The position numbers and the translations under genes are program-made. 64,000 nt of DNA from an uncultured Poribacteria bacterium (GTDB lineage: Bacteria > Poribacteria > WGA-4E > WGA-3G): contig OX639973.1 in the NCBI GenBank assembly GCA_951828385.1, positions 1,550,001-1,614,000 of the forward strand, written 5' to 3'. Positions within the stretch are counted from its first letter, which is position 1; every line of letters starts with the position of its first letter. Shown one piece after another: positions 45,180-53,034 of the stretch. The notes under the pieces were generated by a model that was not told the origin of the DNA, made no database searches, and worked only from the letters and a program-made list of their open reading frames with translations.

Positions 45180-45860
45180 TTAGTAAACCCGTTTGAGACG
45201 ACCCCATGTGGTCGCTAACTTGCGCTGCGGGTCAACAGCAAGAGTATGTTTGATATTATCACCGCTAACAGTGAAATCATCAAAACTCGCCTCAGTTTCC
45301 CATGCCCACACGCCGACTTGACCGGTTTTGTAGGCATCATCTTTATCCTCAGACTGAAGTTTACCATTGAGGTACACTTCAAATTCGCTTCCATCAACGA
45401 CGACCTTCATATCGAGCCATGCGCCGTTTTCTATCTTGGCACCTTGAACAGGAGCGGTTTTCACGATATTGTCACGGGCAGTCCAGTCACCTTTTTTGTG
45501 CCGCCAGAGTTCTATTATATTATCGGGCACGTTGAGGTAATAGACGTAGTACTCCATTTCGCTTTGCGCTCGAAAAACAATACCTGCCCAATTGTGATCA
45601 TCCAATCGGACTTTTGCTTCAATGGTGTAATCGTCCCAGTCCTCTTCACCAACGAGAGAGTGCTCAGCTCTTCCGCCCTTCTCAACATGGTAGACACCAC
45701 CTTTGATCTCCCACTTTCCGTTGGCAACTTTCCAGTCATCGTGCTTTTCCTCAAAGTCCCATAGTTGGGTCCCTGCGTACGTGGGTAGCGAAAGTGCCAC
45801 ACCGAAAAGCACAACAAGACTTAATGCCGCTAATTTCGGCACTGTGATAACTGTTCTCAT
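45180..45860 (-). CDS. Secreted DUF1080/LamG-like protein with TTWGRLK tail, copy 1
   Basis: 226 residues, paralog of 44315-44983 with identical cores (RAEHSLVGE, WAGIVFRAQSEMEYYVYYLNVPDN, GQVGVWAWETEASFDDF). Signal peptide MRTVITVPKLAALSLVVLFGVALSLPTYA. The tail is VDPQRKLATTWGRLKRVY. GGAGGAGAG precedes the ATG. Between the domain and tail there is a short non-conserved stretch in both copies, while the tail itself is conserved, which suggests independent selection on the tail. Confidence 0.85.
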   Translation of the reverse strand: MRTVITVPKLAALSLVVLFGVALSLPTYAGTQLWDFEEKHDDWKVANGKWEIKGGVYHVEKGGRAEHSLVGEEDWDDYTIEAKVRLDDHNWAGIVFRAQSEMEYYVYYLNVPDNIIELWRHKKGDWTARDNIVKTAPVQGAKIENGAWLDMKVVVDGSEFEVYLNGKLQSEDKDDAYKTGQVGVWAWETEASFDDFTVSGDNIKHTLAVDPQRKLATTWGRLKRVY

Positions 45861-45915
45861 AGTCTCTCCTCCATTTTTGTCAATAGAATATAGACATTCG
45901 ACAATCCATTCCTCG

Positions 45916-45945
45916 CTATTACAGCAACAGCGGGAATTTTGTCAA
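45916..45945 (-). promoter_or_regulatory. Promoter of secreted protein gene 45860
   Basis: Minus strand TTGACA, 18 bases, TAATAG. A second TTGACA within an identical 15-base stretch (TATTCTATTGACAAA) lies closer to the gene. Confidence 0.5.
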
Positions 45946-46019
45946 TAGAATACCTTTAAAAAACAAAAAAGTCAACAAGAATAAAAAAAATCAACAGGAA
46001 CTTCAAGAAGTAATAACAC

Positions 46020-46048
46020 TTGCATTTGAAGCTGCTATGATATATGAT
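46020..46048 (+). promoter_or_regulatory. Promoter of BMP-ABC operon
   Basis: TTGCAT, 17 bases, TATGAT, 64 bases before the GTG start at 46112. Confidence 0.5.
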
Positions 46049-46111
46049 AGATAGTATTGAGCCACAGCCTTCCCTATTTATCAAAAATTACTGGATGGAA
46101 AGGAAAATATT

Positions 46112-47086
46112 GTGTACATAAGGATTTTAGTTACAGTTTTTATCGCCTGTTTTGCTGTGATAGAGACAGCCCCGGCAGCACTGAAAGTCGGTCTTATCTA
46201 CGATGTCACCGGACGCGGGGATCTCTCATTTTGTGATGCCGCCTACGCTGGCGCGAAAAAAGCGGAGGACGAATGGGGATTTAAACTGACAGAGGTTACC
46301 CCAAGCCAAAGCACTGATACCGAACTGACACTTCGCAGATTGGCGAAACTGAAATATGATCTTATTATCGGTGTCGGATTCCTTTTTCAAGAACCGATGA
46401 AACGGGTCGCCAGTGAATTTCCTGATGTTAAGTTCGCACTGATTGATGCTGTGATAGAACAACCGAATGTCGCATCGCTCACTTACCGGGCACACGAAGG
46501 AACGTTCCTTGCCGGTGTCATCGCAGCTTTGAAAACAGAGACAAAACAGATCGGGTTTATCGGAGGCATGAAGGTACCGCTGGTCGAGGCGTTTGAAATC
46601 GGTTTCCGTGCTGGTATTAAGGCGACGAATCCTGACGTTGAACTGACAGCGGATTACGTCGGTGTCACGCCGCAAGCGTTCAACGACCCGGCAAAAGCCA
46701 AAGAACTTGCCTTGGCACAATATAATCGGGGGATAGATATTATCCTCGCTGCTGCAGGTGCAAGTGGACTCGGTGTGCTTGAAGCCGCGAAAGCCAAAGA
46801 AAAATCGATTATATGGGTTGACTCCAACGGTAACAACCTCGCTCCCGGCTTAGTGCTTACGAGTGTCATCAAAGGTGTGGAAATATCTGTTTATGAAACG
46901 ATAAAGAGTGTCCAAAAAGGCAATTTCTCTGGTGGCCTCAAAGATTACGGACTCAAAGAAGGCGGCGTTGAGTATATCGTTGACGATGTGAACAGCGAAC
47001 TTCTTCCAGACGAGATTTTGAAGCAGGTCGAGGCGTTCAAAGCGAAAATTATCGCGGGCGACATCGTCGTTCCGCATCAACGGTAG
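46112..47086 (+). CDS. BMP-family ABC substrate-binding protein
   Basis: 324 residues. Signal peptide MYIRILVTVFIACFAVIETAPAA without a lipobox, then a BMP (basic membrane protein/Med) periplasmic-binding domain: KVGLIYDVTGRGDLSFCDAAYAGAKKA, DLIIGVGFLFQEPMKRVA, GFIGGMKVPLVEAFEIGFRAG, IILAAAGASGLGVLEAAK, WVDSNGNNLAPGLVLTSVIKG. The family binds nucleosides or related compounds for uptake. GTG start with GGAAAGG upstream. The ATPase follows after five bases. Confidence 0.92.
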   Translation: MYIRILVTVFIACFAVIETAPAALKVGLIYDVTGRGDLSFCDAAYAGAKKAEDEWGFKLTEVTPSQSTDTELTLRRLAKLKYDLIIGVGFLFQEPMKRVASEFPDVKFALIDAVIEQPNVASLTYRAHEGTFLAGVIAALKTETKQIGFIGGMKVPLVEAFEIGFRAGIKATNPDVELTADYVGVTPQAFNDPAKAKELALAQYNRGIDIILAAAGASGLGVLEAAKAKEKSIIWVDSNGNNLAPGLVLTSVIKGVEISVYETIKSVQKGNFSGGLKDYGLKEGGVEYIVDDVNSELLPDEILKQVEAFKAKIIAGDIVVPHQR

Positions 47087-47091
47087 TAGCA

Positions 47092-48648
47092 ATGGCACAC
47101 GCATCCATCATCGAGATGCACGGCATCAGCAAACAGTTTGGACACGTACAAGCGAACGACTCGGTGGATTTCACGCTTCAACGCGGCGAGATTCATGCGA
47201 TCGTTGGCGAAAACGGTGCAGGTAAATCTACGTTGATGAAGATCCTATACGGACTGTATCAGCCCGATGCAGGCGAGATTTTCGTTAACGGAACCCGCGT
47301 AAATATACCTTCGCCGCGGCGTGCGATGCGGCTCGGTTTGGGAATGGTGCAGCAACACTTCACGCTCATACCGGTGTTCACAGCACTTCAAAACATCGTC
47401 CTCGCCAAAGAACCTCGCAAATTCGGTGCCTTCCTTGATTATCAGCAGGCAGAAAAAAGGATCACAGCACTTTCGGCGCAGCTTGGGTTCGATGTGCCAC
47501 TGAACACACCTATTGAATCTCTTCCGATTGGTACGCAGCAGCACACCGAAATTTTGAAAGTTCTCTACCACGGCGCAGACATTCTCATTATGGACGAACC
47601 GACGGCAGTGCTGGCACCACAAGAGGTCGAAGGGCTTTTCAATTGCATGCACAGCCTCAAAAGTGAACGGAAGAGTCTCATTATCATCACACACAAACTC
47701 GATGAAGTGATGGAAATCGCTGACACTGTCACAGTGATGCGACGCGGGCAATCTGTCCACAGCTGTCCTATCGCCGATACCGATCCGGCAATGTTGGCAG
47801 AAATGATGCTTGGTGAACCTATCATTCCAACCGCTGTAACACGCCAACAGACACAGGAGACAACGCCAATGGTCCGGATGGAGGGCGTTACGCTCTCTGG
47901 AAGTTCGGAGCTCCTAAGAAAGCATAAATGGAAAAAAGTCTTGTCAAATAGAGACCCCAGCAAACGGCACCTCAATGACATCAATCTTGAAGTGTTTCCG
48001 GGTGAAATCGTCGGCATAGCAGGCGTAGAAGGCAACGGACAGACAGAACTGGTTCAGGTACTAACGGGTCTACGACAGATTGATAGCGGAACGCTTACGC
48101 TAAACGGCGAACGGGTTGCGCACATACCTGCTGATAGACACAGACACGGCATTAGTTTGAACGATCGCATTGATGATAACTTTATCATCGGTCACCACAA
48201 AAAGAGACGGTTTTGTCGTAACGGGCTGCTCCAGCGAAAATCAATTCAGCGGTCTGCTTTGAACGCACTTGATAAATATCAAATTCGGGTAGGGAATATC
48301 ACGCATCCGATTAGAACGCTCTCTGGCGGCAATCAACAGAAAGTCGTTGTTGCGCGGGAGTTAGAAGCAAACCCTGAAGTTATTATTGCGGCGCATCCGA
48401 CGCGAGGATTGGACATTCACGCGGCGGAATTTGTTCATACGCGCCTGATTTATGCCCGTAACCGCGGCAAAGCGGTATTACTTGTATCCTCTGAATTAGA
48501 TGAATTGCTTCATCTTAGTGACAGGATCGCAGTCATGTATGATGGCAAGATCGTCGGAACTGTGAAACCTACCGAGACCAATAAACAAGAATTAGGTGCC
48601 TTGATGCTCGGACTGAATGAATCGGAGTTGGAAACCCAACGGAGATAA
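47092..48648 (+). CDS. Double ABC-ATPase of BMP/nucleoside-type transporter
   Basis: 518 residues with two ABC domains. First: GENGAGKST Walker A, LPIGTQQHTEILKVLYHGADILIMDEPTAVL. Second: degenerate Walker A GVEGNGQTEL, LSGGNQQKVVVAREL signature and IIAAHPTRGLDIHAAE, the pattern usual for the sugar/nucleoside (RbsA/NupO-like) class. It powers uptake by the binding protein encoded upstream. The two permease genes that normally follow are absent; an amidohydrolase gene comes next. No disruption seen in the ATPase itself. Confidence 0.93.
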   Translation: MAHASIIEMHGISKQFGHVQANDSVDFTLQRGEIHAIVGENGAGKSTLMKILYGLYQPDAGEIFVNGTRVNIPSPRRAMRLGLGMVQQHFTLIPVFTALQNIVLAKEPRKFGAFLDYQQAEKRITALSAQLGFDVPLNTPIESLPIGTQQHTEILKVLYHGADILIMDEPTAVLAPQEVEGLFNCMHSLKSERKSLIIITHKLDEVMEIADTVTVMRRGQSVHSCPIADTDPAMLAEMMLGEPIIPTAVTRQQTQETTPMVRMEGVTLSGSSELLRKHKWKKVLSNRDPSKRHLNDINLEVFPGEIVGIAGVEGNGQTELVQVLTGLRQIDSGTLTLNGERVAHIPADRHRHGISLNDRIDDNFIIGHHKKRRFCRNGLLQRKSIQRSALNALDKYQIRVGNITHPIRTLSGGNQQKVVVARELEANPEVIIAAHPTRGLDIHAAEFVHTRLIYARNRGKAVLLVSSELDELLHLSDRIAVMYDGKIVGTVKPTETNKQELGALMLGLNESELETQRR

Positions 48649-48650
48649 AA

Positions 48651-49499
48651 ATGATAATTGATTCACACACACACGCATGGCCCCGGTGGCCCTATCAACC
48701 CCCTGTCCCTGATGACGAAAGCCGTGGCAAAATTGAACAACTCCTCCACGAAATGGATTTGCATAACGTGGACAAAGCAGTGCTTGTCTGCGCACGCATT
48801 GACAGAAATCCTGACAATAACGATTATATCGCAGCGTGCGTTAAACGTTACCCCGAACGGTTGATTCAATTCGCTGATGTCGATTGCTCATGGACAGACA
48901 CGTATCATACAGATGGCGCAGCTGACCGGTTGAAAACGGCAGCAGAAACATACAACCTCAAAGGCTATACGCACTATCTCAGAGGCGACGACGATGGGAG
49001 TTGGTTCTTCTCGGAAGAGGGCGAACGCTTCTTTCACACAACATCCGAAATGGGACTGATCGCCAGCATCGCTATGGGGAGCCATCAACATGAGGCACTC
49101 CGTAAAATCGCGGCAGAGTTTCCGAGCATTCCATTTCTGTGCCATCACATGGGCGGTGCCCGGGCAGGCGAAGAACACCCGTATCCGCAACTCAAGCAGG
49201 TACTCGCTTCAGCGAATGTCCCGAATATCCATATCAAGATGTCAGGTTTCGCTTATGTCTCGCAAGTCTCGTGGGATTATCCGCACTCGGATACACACTG
49301 GATTGTGCGCGCCCTTTATGAACATTTCGGTCCCGGTCGTCTCTGTTGGGGATCCGACTATCCGGTTGTTCGCAACTTTATGACCTATCAGCACGCGCTT
49401 GAAGCGTTTCGGACACACTGCTCTTTTATTCCAGAAACCGACAAAGCGGAGATTTTAGGCGGAACCCTTCAACGTCTGTTAGCGGACGCTGGAAAATAA
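48651..49499 (+). CDS. Amidohydrolase-2 family metal-dependent hydrolase
   Basis: 282 residues of the amidohydrolase-related TIM barrel: metal motif DSHTHAW at the N-terminus, FLCHHMGGARAGEEHP in the middle and LCWGSDYPVVRNF near the end. Members hydrolyse or decarboxylate small aromatic or lactone compounds; the substrate cannot be told. It begins two bases after the ATPase stop codon, so it belongs to the BMP operon and may act on the imported compound. Confidence 0.9.
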   Translation: MIIDSHTHAWPRWPYQPPVPDDESRGKIEQLLHEMDLHNVDKAVLVCARIDRNPDNNDYIAACVKRYPERLIQFADVDCSWTDTYHTDGAADRLKTAAETYNLKGYTHYLRGDDDGSWFFSEEGERFFHTTSEMGLIASIAMGSHQHEALRKIAAEFPSIPFLCHHMGGARAGEEHPYPQLKQVLASANVPNIHIKMSGFAYVSQVSWDYPHSDTHWIVRALYEHFGPGRLCWGSDYPVVRNFMTYQHALEAFRTHCSFIPETDKAEILGGTLQRLLADAGK

Positions 49500-49572
49500 C
49501 AGAAGCGTTCAACCGTAATCAGCTTTCGGTGAGATGCAGGTTGATAAAAATAAGGAGAATAGTAACAGATAG

Positions 49573-49584
49573 TAGGACTTACGC
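49573..49584. repeat. Dispersed tag TAGGACTTACGC
   Basis: Exact complement of the copy at 34581-34592. It is followed by CACAAACTTCCCAGTTTGTG, a small palindrome also related to the sequence near 11022. The tag lies in the leader of the gene at 49724. Confidence 0.4.
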
Positions 49585-49723
49585 ATACTGCTCTTTTGTA
49601 GCACAAACTTCCCAGTTTGTGTCACCAGAACGCTGTGTTTTCCGAAAATTCTCATCTAACAGAACGGACTGCAGTCAACATTGCGTCCGTCCTAAGATAG
49701 ATTATTCAAGGGAGGATAATCCG

Positions 49724-50176
49724 ATGATGCGTTTAAGTGTAGTGTTAATGTTGATTGGCTGTGTCTTTATGTCTACAAGTACCACCTTTGCACAAGACGA
49801 CCTCACACAACAGGGCGGAACTATCCGTGGACAGATTGTTGACACAACCGAAATGCAAGTCCCGATTGAAGGCGTTGAGGTCAGGATCGTTGGTACAACT
49901 GGAGAGGAATATATAACAACAACTGATGCCAACGGCGATTACAAGAAATCAGGTATCCCCGCAGGTCGTTATCTCATCAGTATCTATAGAGACGGATACG
50001 GCGATCGGCTTGGAAAACCTGTAAGCGTCATTAATGGCGGTGATCATTACGTCCCCCTCAAGATGACCAAAAAGGATAACATCATTACCTTTTTCCAAAG
50101 CTCTGTTCCCATGTATTGGGGGCTGATCCTTTGCGTTATTATTGTGATTTTAATTTTCGCACGCACAAATAGATGA
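49724..50176 (+). CDS. Secreted carboxypeptidase-regulatory-like domain protein with C-terminal TM
   Basis: 150 residues from MMRLSVVL (GGAGGA lies eight bases upstream). Signal peptide to about residue 23 (TTFAQ), then a carboxypeptidase-regulatory-like/SpaA-type beta-sandwich (GTIRGQIVDTTEMQVPIEGVEVRIVGTTGEEYITTTDANGDYKKSGIPAGRYLISIYRDGY) and a C-terminal transmembrane helix (YWGLILCVIIVILIFARTNR). The folded domain should face outward, held by the C-terminal helix. Function unknown. It stands alone. Confidence 0.8.
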   Translation: MMRLSVVLMLIGCVFMSTSTTFAQDDLTQQGGTIRGQIVDTTEMQVPIEGVEVRIVGTTGEEYITTTDANGDYKKSGIPAGRYLISIYRDGYGDRLGKPVSVINGGDHYVPLKMTKKDNIITFFQSSVPMYWGLILCVIIVILIFARTNR

Positions 50177-50384
50177 CAGCCCCAAAGAGGCGTAGATCCA
50201 ATGCAATTGAAAACCATCACATTACCGTTCGGATATTTAGTATTAATCACCCTCTAAGTGTTACAATGCCCTTGGACGTTTTACTTGACAAAAAAGTCCG
50301 GGCAGTGGCGTATTCATCAAATTGATGGATCAAAATACTTTACAGATAATCAGCATAAGGTCCCATGATGGAATTCAGATTATC

Positions 50385-50430
50385 TGTAGGAGCAAGTGTT
50401 TTTACTTGGGTATTTCTTGTCGCTCGCGAT
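50385..50430. repeat. Dispersed repeat TGTAGGAGCAAG...TCGCTCGCGAT
   Basis: 46-base copy of the family described at 20277 and 59092. Confidence 0.7.
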
Positions 50431-50446
50431 TTTGGCGGGAAAAAAG

Positions 50447-50475
50447 TTGACATCCTAAACGCGTCACGGTATAAT
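50447..50475 (+). promoter_or_regulatory. Perfect sigma-70 promoter with no gene after it
   Basis: TTGACA, 17 bases, TATAAT. The next coding start on this strand is 51300, more than 800 bases away. This suggests a non-coding transcript. Confidence 0.7.
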
Positions 50476-50652
50476 AACAGTAACCCAAGTTGCTACTAAC
50501 GGATTTTTGAGCGTTTCAACACAGTTTTCAGACACTTTCCCCACCCCAGAGGGGTGAAATTGCTTCGCAGTGAGAATAGAAATAAGGTATATCAACGTCT
50601 TGCACTCCAGATGAGGTTTAACAAATAAATTGGGTAATTGTGGCTACGCAAC

Positions 50653-50679
50653 GTGCGATGAATCGCACTACTACGAACC
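50653..50679. repeat. Palindromic unit with CTACTACGAACC tail
   Basis: GTGCGAT-GA-ATCGCAC followed by TACTACGAACC; the same family as the pair at 16348-16418. Confidence 0.6.
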
Positions 50680-50784
50680 GATCTACTTGTTATCCCACGT
50701 CTCAGAATTACCCGATTAAATTCTTAATCTTCATGCGGAGTGCCATGTAAGTAAATAGGTGGCAACTTGCGTTAACAGTAAACA

Positions 50785-51236
50785 GTGTAGTATTCTGTTC
50801 GCGACCCGTAACGCGAACCCGATTTGCAAACTACACCCCACTAAAGCAAAGTGTAAGGAGTAGTTCCTAAACAGTTCTTTTTCTGTGTTTTTCTTGATTT
50901 TTCTGTGTTAAACGGTAAACGATAGGCGTTTCTGTGGGGTTCGATTCCGCACTACTGTATTGCGTAGTGTTGTGCAATAACCAAGCACAAGAGACAAAAA
51001 CCACGTCTTTGCTACGCAAAAGGTTCATACGCGAGTGAGACGAACCTTAACATTGTGAGGACACTCGGAAATGATAAGGCGTCAGTCTTTTGGGACTGAC
51101 TTTGAGGGTTACTCCACGTAGTGCGTTTCCTTTGCTACGTGCGAATCGCCTGCTATCTTCTATGACGTGCATAGACGACACTGGATGCGGGCAGGTTAGA
51201 CACGACGGTGTCTACAAAGGGACTTAAGGAATCCCG
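50785..51236 (+). ncRNA. Candidate structured non-coding RNA
   Basis: This stretch holds no open reading frame of note but a chain of perfect stem-loops: GTGTAG/CTACAC (50785-50836) enclosing GTTCGCG/CGCGAAC (50797-50818), CACTAC/GTAGTG (50950-50969), TTGTGC/GCACAA (50970-50990), AAGGTTC/GAACCTT (51020-51048), GTCAGTC/GACTGAC (51081-51100), CACGTAG/CTACGTG (51115-51141), CTATG/CATAG (51160-51174), TAGACAC/GTGTCTA (51197-51214). A T-loop-like GGTTCGATTCC occurs at 50938. I could not match it to tmRNA, RNase P, 6S, group I or II intron landmarks. The strand is inferred from the promoter at 50447. It could instead be a decayed IS605-like end. Confidence 0.4.
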
Positions 51237-51299
51237 TAGAGAACTGTGTTTTTCAGATGGACATAGATTAACATAGTTTTTTACTAACAGGAACAGTGC

Positions 51300-51953
51300 A
51301 TGAAAGGTATACTTGTTTTGACAACACTCGCCCTGACACTCGTAGCAGGGTTCGTTTTCGCGACTGAAACCCCAACAGTGCAAGGCGAATATATTGAAGC
51401 CCGGTCAGCGAGCGTGTATGTCGGCGCGTGCCACTTCGGTGCCGAATATGTGGAAGGCGGCAGAGAGGCAACAGCCGTCTGGAACATCCATGAAGGAAAT
51501 TGGAACGGTGTTTCACTGAACGACTTAACGGTCGTCGCCGTTATCAGCGCGAAAAACAACTTGGCAACGGATTCCAAAACTCGCAAGAGTGTGTTATATA
51601 TGGACGCAGGCACCACGCCAGAACAGCGTGCAGCACTCAAGGATCTGCTAACAACGAAACGTGCTGACGTTTTAGGCGAAGTCGTCGCAACCGAAACGGC
51701 TTCCGTTACCTTCACGAAAAAAGGGACTAAATACGATGTAACGGTTGGTGACACCCTCGCACTCTCTGCGAACCGCTATCCGTGCGCCGGCTGCACACAG
51801 CCACATCAGATTTGGTATAAACCGCTGACAACGATTCAGAACGCCATCGTCGGTAAGTCTGAAATCTATCGTTATAAAGACACTCATCTCCCGGTGACGT
51901 GGCAGCAAAGCGGTACCGAGAACAACGTCTTTGTCGGCGATTTCTCGATGTAA
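51300..51953 (+). CDS. Secreted DUF1326-like protein
   Basis: 217 residues. Signal peptide MKGILVLTTLALTLVAGFVFA, then a domain beginning GEYIEARSASVYVGACHFGAEY, the hallmark of DUF1326-type proteins of Planctomycetes and Acidobacteria, continuing with TAVWNIHEGNWNGVSLNDLTVVAVISA and a CAGC pair near residue 160 (RYPCAGCTQPHQIWYKPL). Two cysteines in that pair could bind metal or form a disulfide. Function unknown. It follows the structured intergenic region; AACAGGAAC precedes the ATG. Confidence 0.75.
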   Translation: MKGILVLTTLALTLVAGFVFATETPTVQGEYIEARSASVYVGACHFGAEYVEGGREATAVWNIHEGNWNGVSLNDLTVVAVISAKNNLATDSKTRKSVLYMDAGTTPEQRAALKDLLTTKRADVLGEVVATETASVTFTKKGTKYDVTVGDTLALSANRYPCAGCTQPHQIWYKPLTTIQNAIVGKSEIYRYKDTHLPVTWQQSGTENNVFVGDFSM

Positions 51954-52154
51954 CGTATTGATGTCTGTAGTTGCCCCATAGTTGGCGGCGGCTACAGACA
52001 CTGCTCACGCGCATCAGAATCGCGGTTTTATAAATTATCCCCGATTTCATTTTATTTTCCTCCCCTTCTATTTCAACATGGTACTATTTTTGCAAACCAG
52101 GATACTCCGTCGTAATAAAACATGACCGCATAAAATTTATTAATAGGAACATTA

Positions 52155-53012
52155 ATGGACACAAATACAACCCCCGCAGAACGAAAATTTAGACTGACAC
52201 CTGAAGAACGAACCTCTTGGGACGAGAACGGATACTTTGTCCGTTACGACGTTTTCACAAAAGAAGAAAACGACATCTTAGCACAAATCGCTGATGACAT
52301 TGTTGATGGCAAACGTCCCTTCCCAGACTATCATATCTTTGAAAACGCTTTAGTCAGAGACGGTAAAATCGAAGCACAAGGTATCCACGCGATGCACAAT
52401 ATCCAATATGTGAGTTGTAATTGTTCAGAGTTCCTTGCGCGTACGCGCGATCCGCGTCTCACCGATCCTGCTGTTGATATCCTCGGTCCAGATCTCCTCG
52501 GTCTCAACAATCTCTATATTTGGAAACCGCCAAAAATCGGTTTAGGGTTCCCATGGCATCAAGATAAGTGGTATTTTAACCATCAATATAAAACTGGGAC
52601 GACAGTCGCAACATGGTCTGCAATTGATGCCGCAGATAAAGAAAACGGGTGTCTATACGTTATCCCCGGCAGCCATAAGGACGGCGTTCGTGAACATAAG
52701 GAACTTGGAGGCTCACAACAAGGGGAGTTTAAACAGGCAGAAGGTGCCCGTGATGAAGATGGTGTTGCGGTAGAAGTCCCTGCGGGTGCGGTCATCTGGT
52801 TTAATAGCCAAGTCCTCCATAAAAGCACAGATAACCACAGCGAACGTTTCCGACGTGCAAACATCGCACATTATATCAGTGCTAAAGCAGAATGGACACG
52901 TCCTGAGGCTATAAATAAAAAACGACCACCCATGTGGATTCGGGGTCAAACCTACCCCGGTATGGGAGATGAAGTTCAACGTGACGTTATACCAATTCTA
53001 TCATCCGATTGA
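52155..53012 (+). CDS. Phytanoyl-CoA dioxygenase (PhyH) family oxygenase, copy 1
   Basis: 285 residues. Fe(II)/2-oxoglutarate dioxygenase of the PhyH family: the HxD motif in FPWHQDKWYFN and the distal His in LHKSTDNHSERFRR that binds iron, with the Arg for 2-oxoglutarate after it. N-terminus MDTNTTPAERKFRLTPEERTSWDENGYFVRYDVFTKEENDIL is shared with two paralogs at 54089 and 54952. The family hydroxylates lipids, ectoine and many natural products; the substrate is unknown here. First gene of a tight seven-gene set. Confidence 0.92.
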   Translation: MDTNTTPAERKFRLTPEERTSWDENGYFVRYDVFTKEENDILAQIADDIVDGKRPFPDYHIFENALVRDGKIEAQGIHAMHNIQYVSCNCSEFLARTRDPRLTDPAVDILGPDLLGLNNLYIWKPPKIGLGFPWHQDKWYFNHQYKTGTTVATWSAIDAADKENGCLYVIPGSHKDGVREHKELGGSQQGEFKQAEGARDEDGVAVEVPAGAVIWFNSQVLHKSTDNHSERFRRANIAHYISAKAEWTRPEAINKKRPPMWIRGQTYPGMGDEVQRDVIPILSSD

Positions 53013-53034
53013 CTCCTAACGAAAGGACACTCTC

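Noticed and set aside
50936-50955. T-loop-like GGGGTTCGATTCC suggesting a tRNA or tmRNA
   Set aside because: The 5-bp T stem would contain a G-G mismatch, no matching 5' acceptor strand, D-arm or anticodon arm was found, and no tmRNA 5' landmark or tag reading frame is present, also not in a permuted order.
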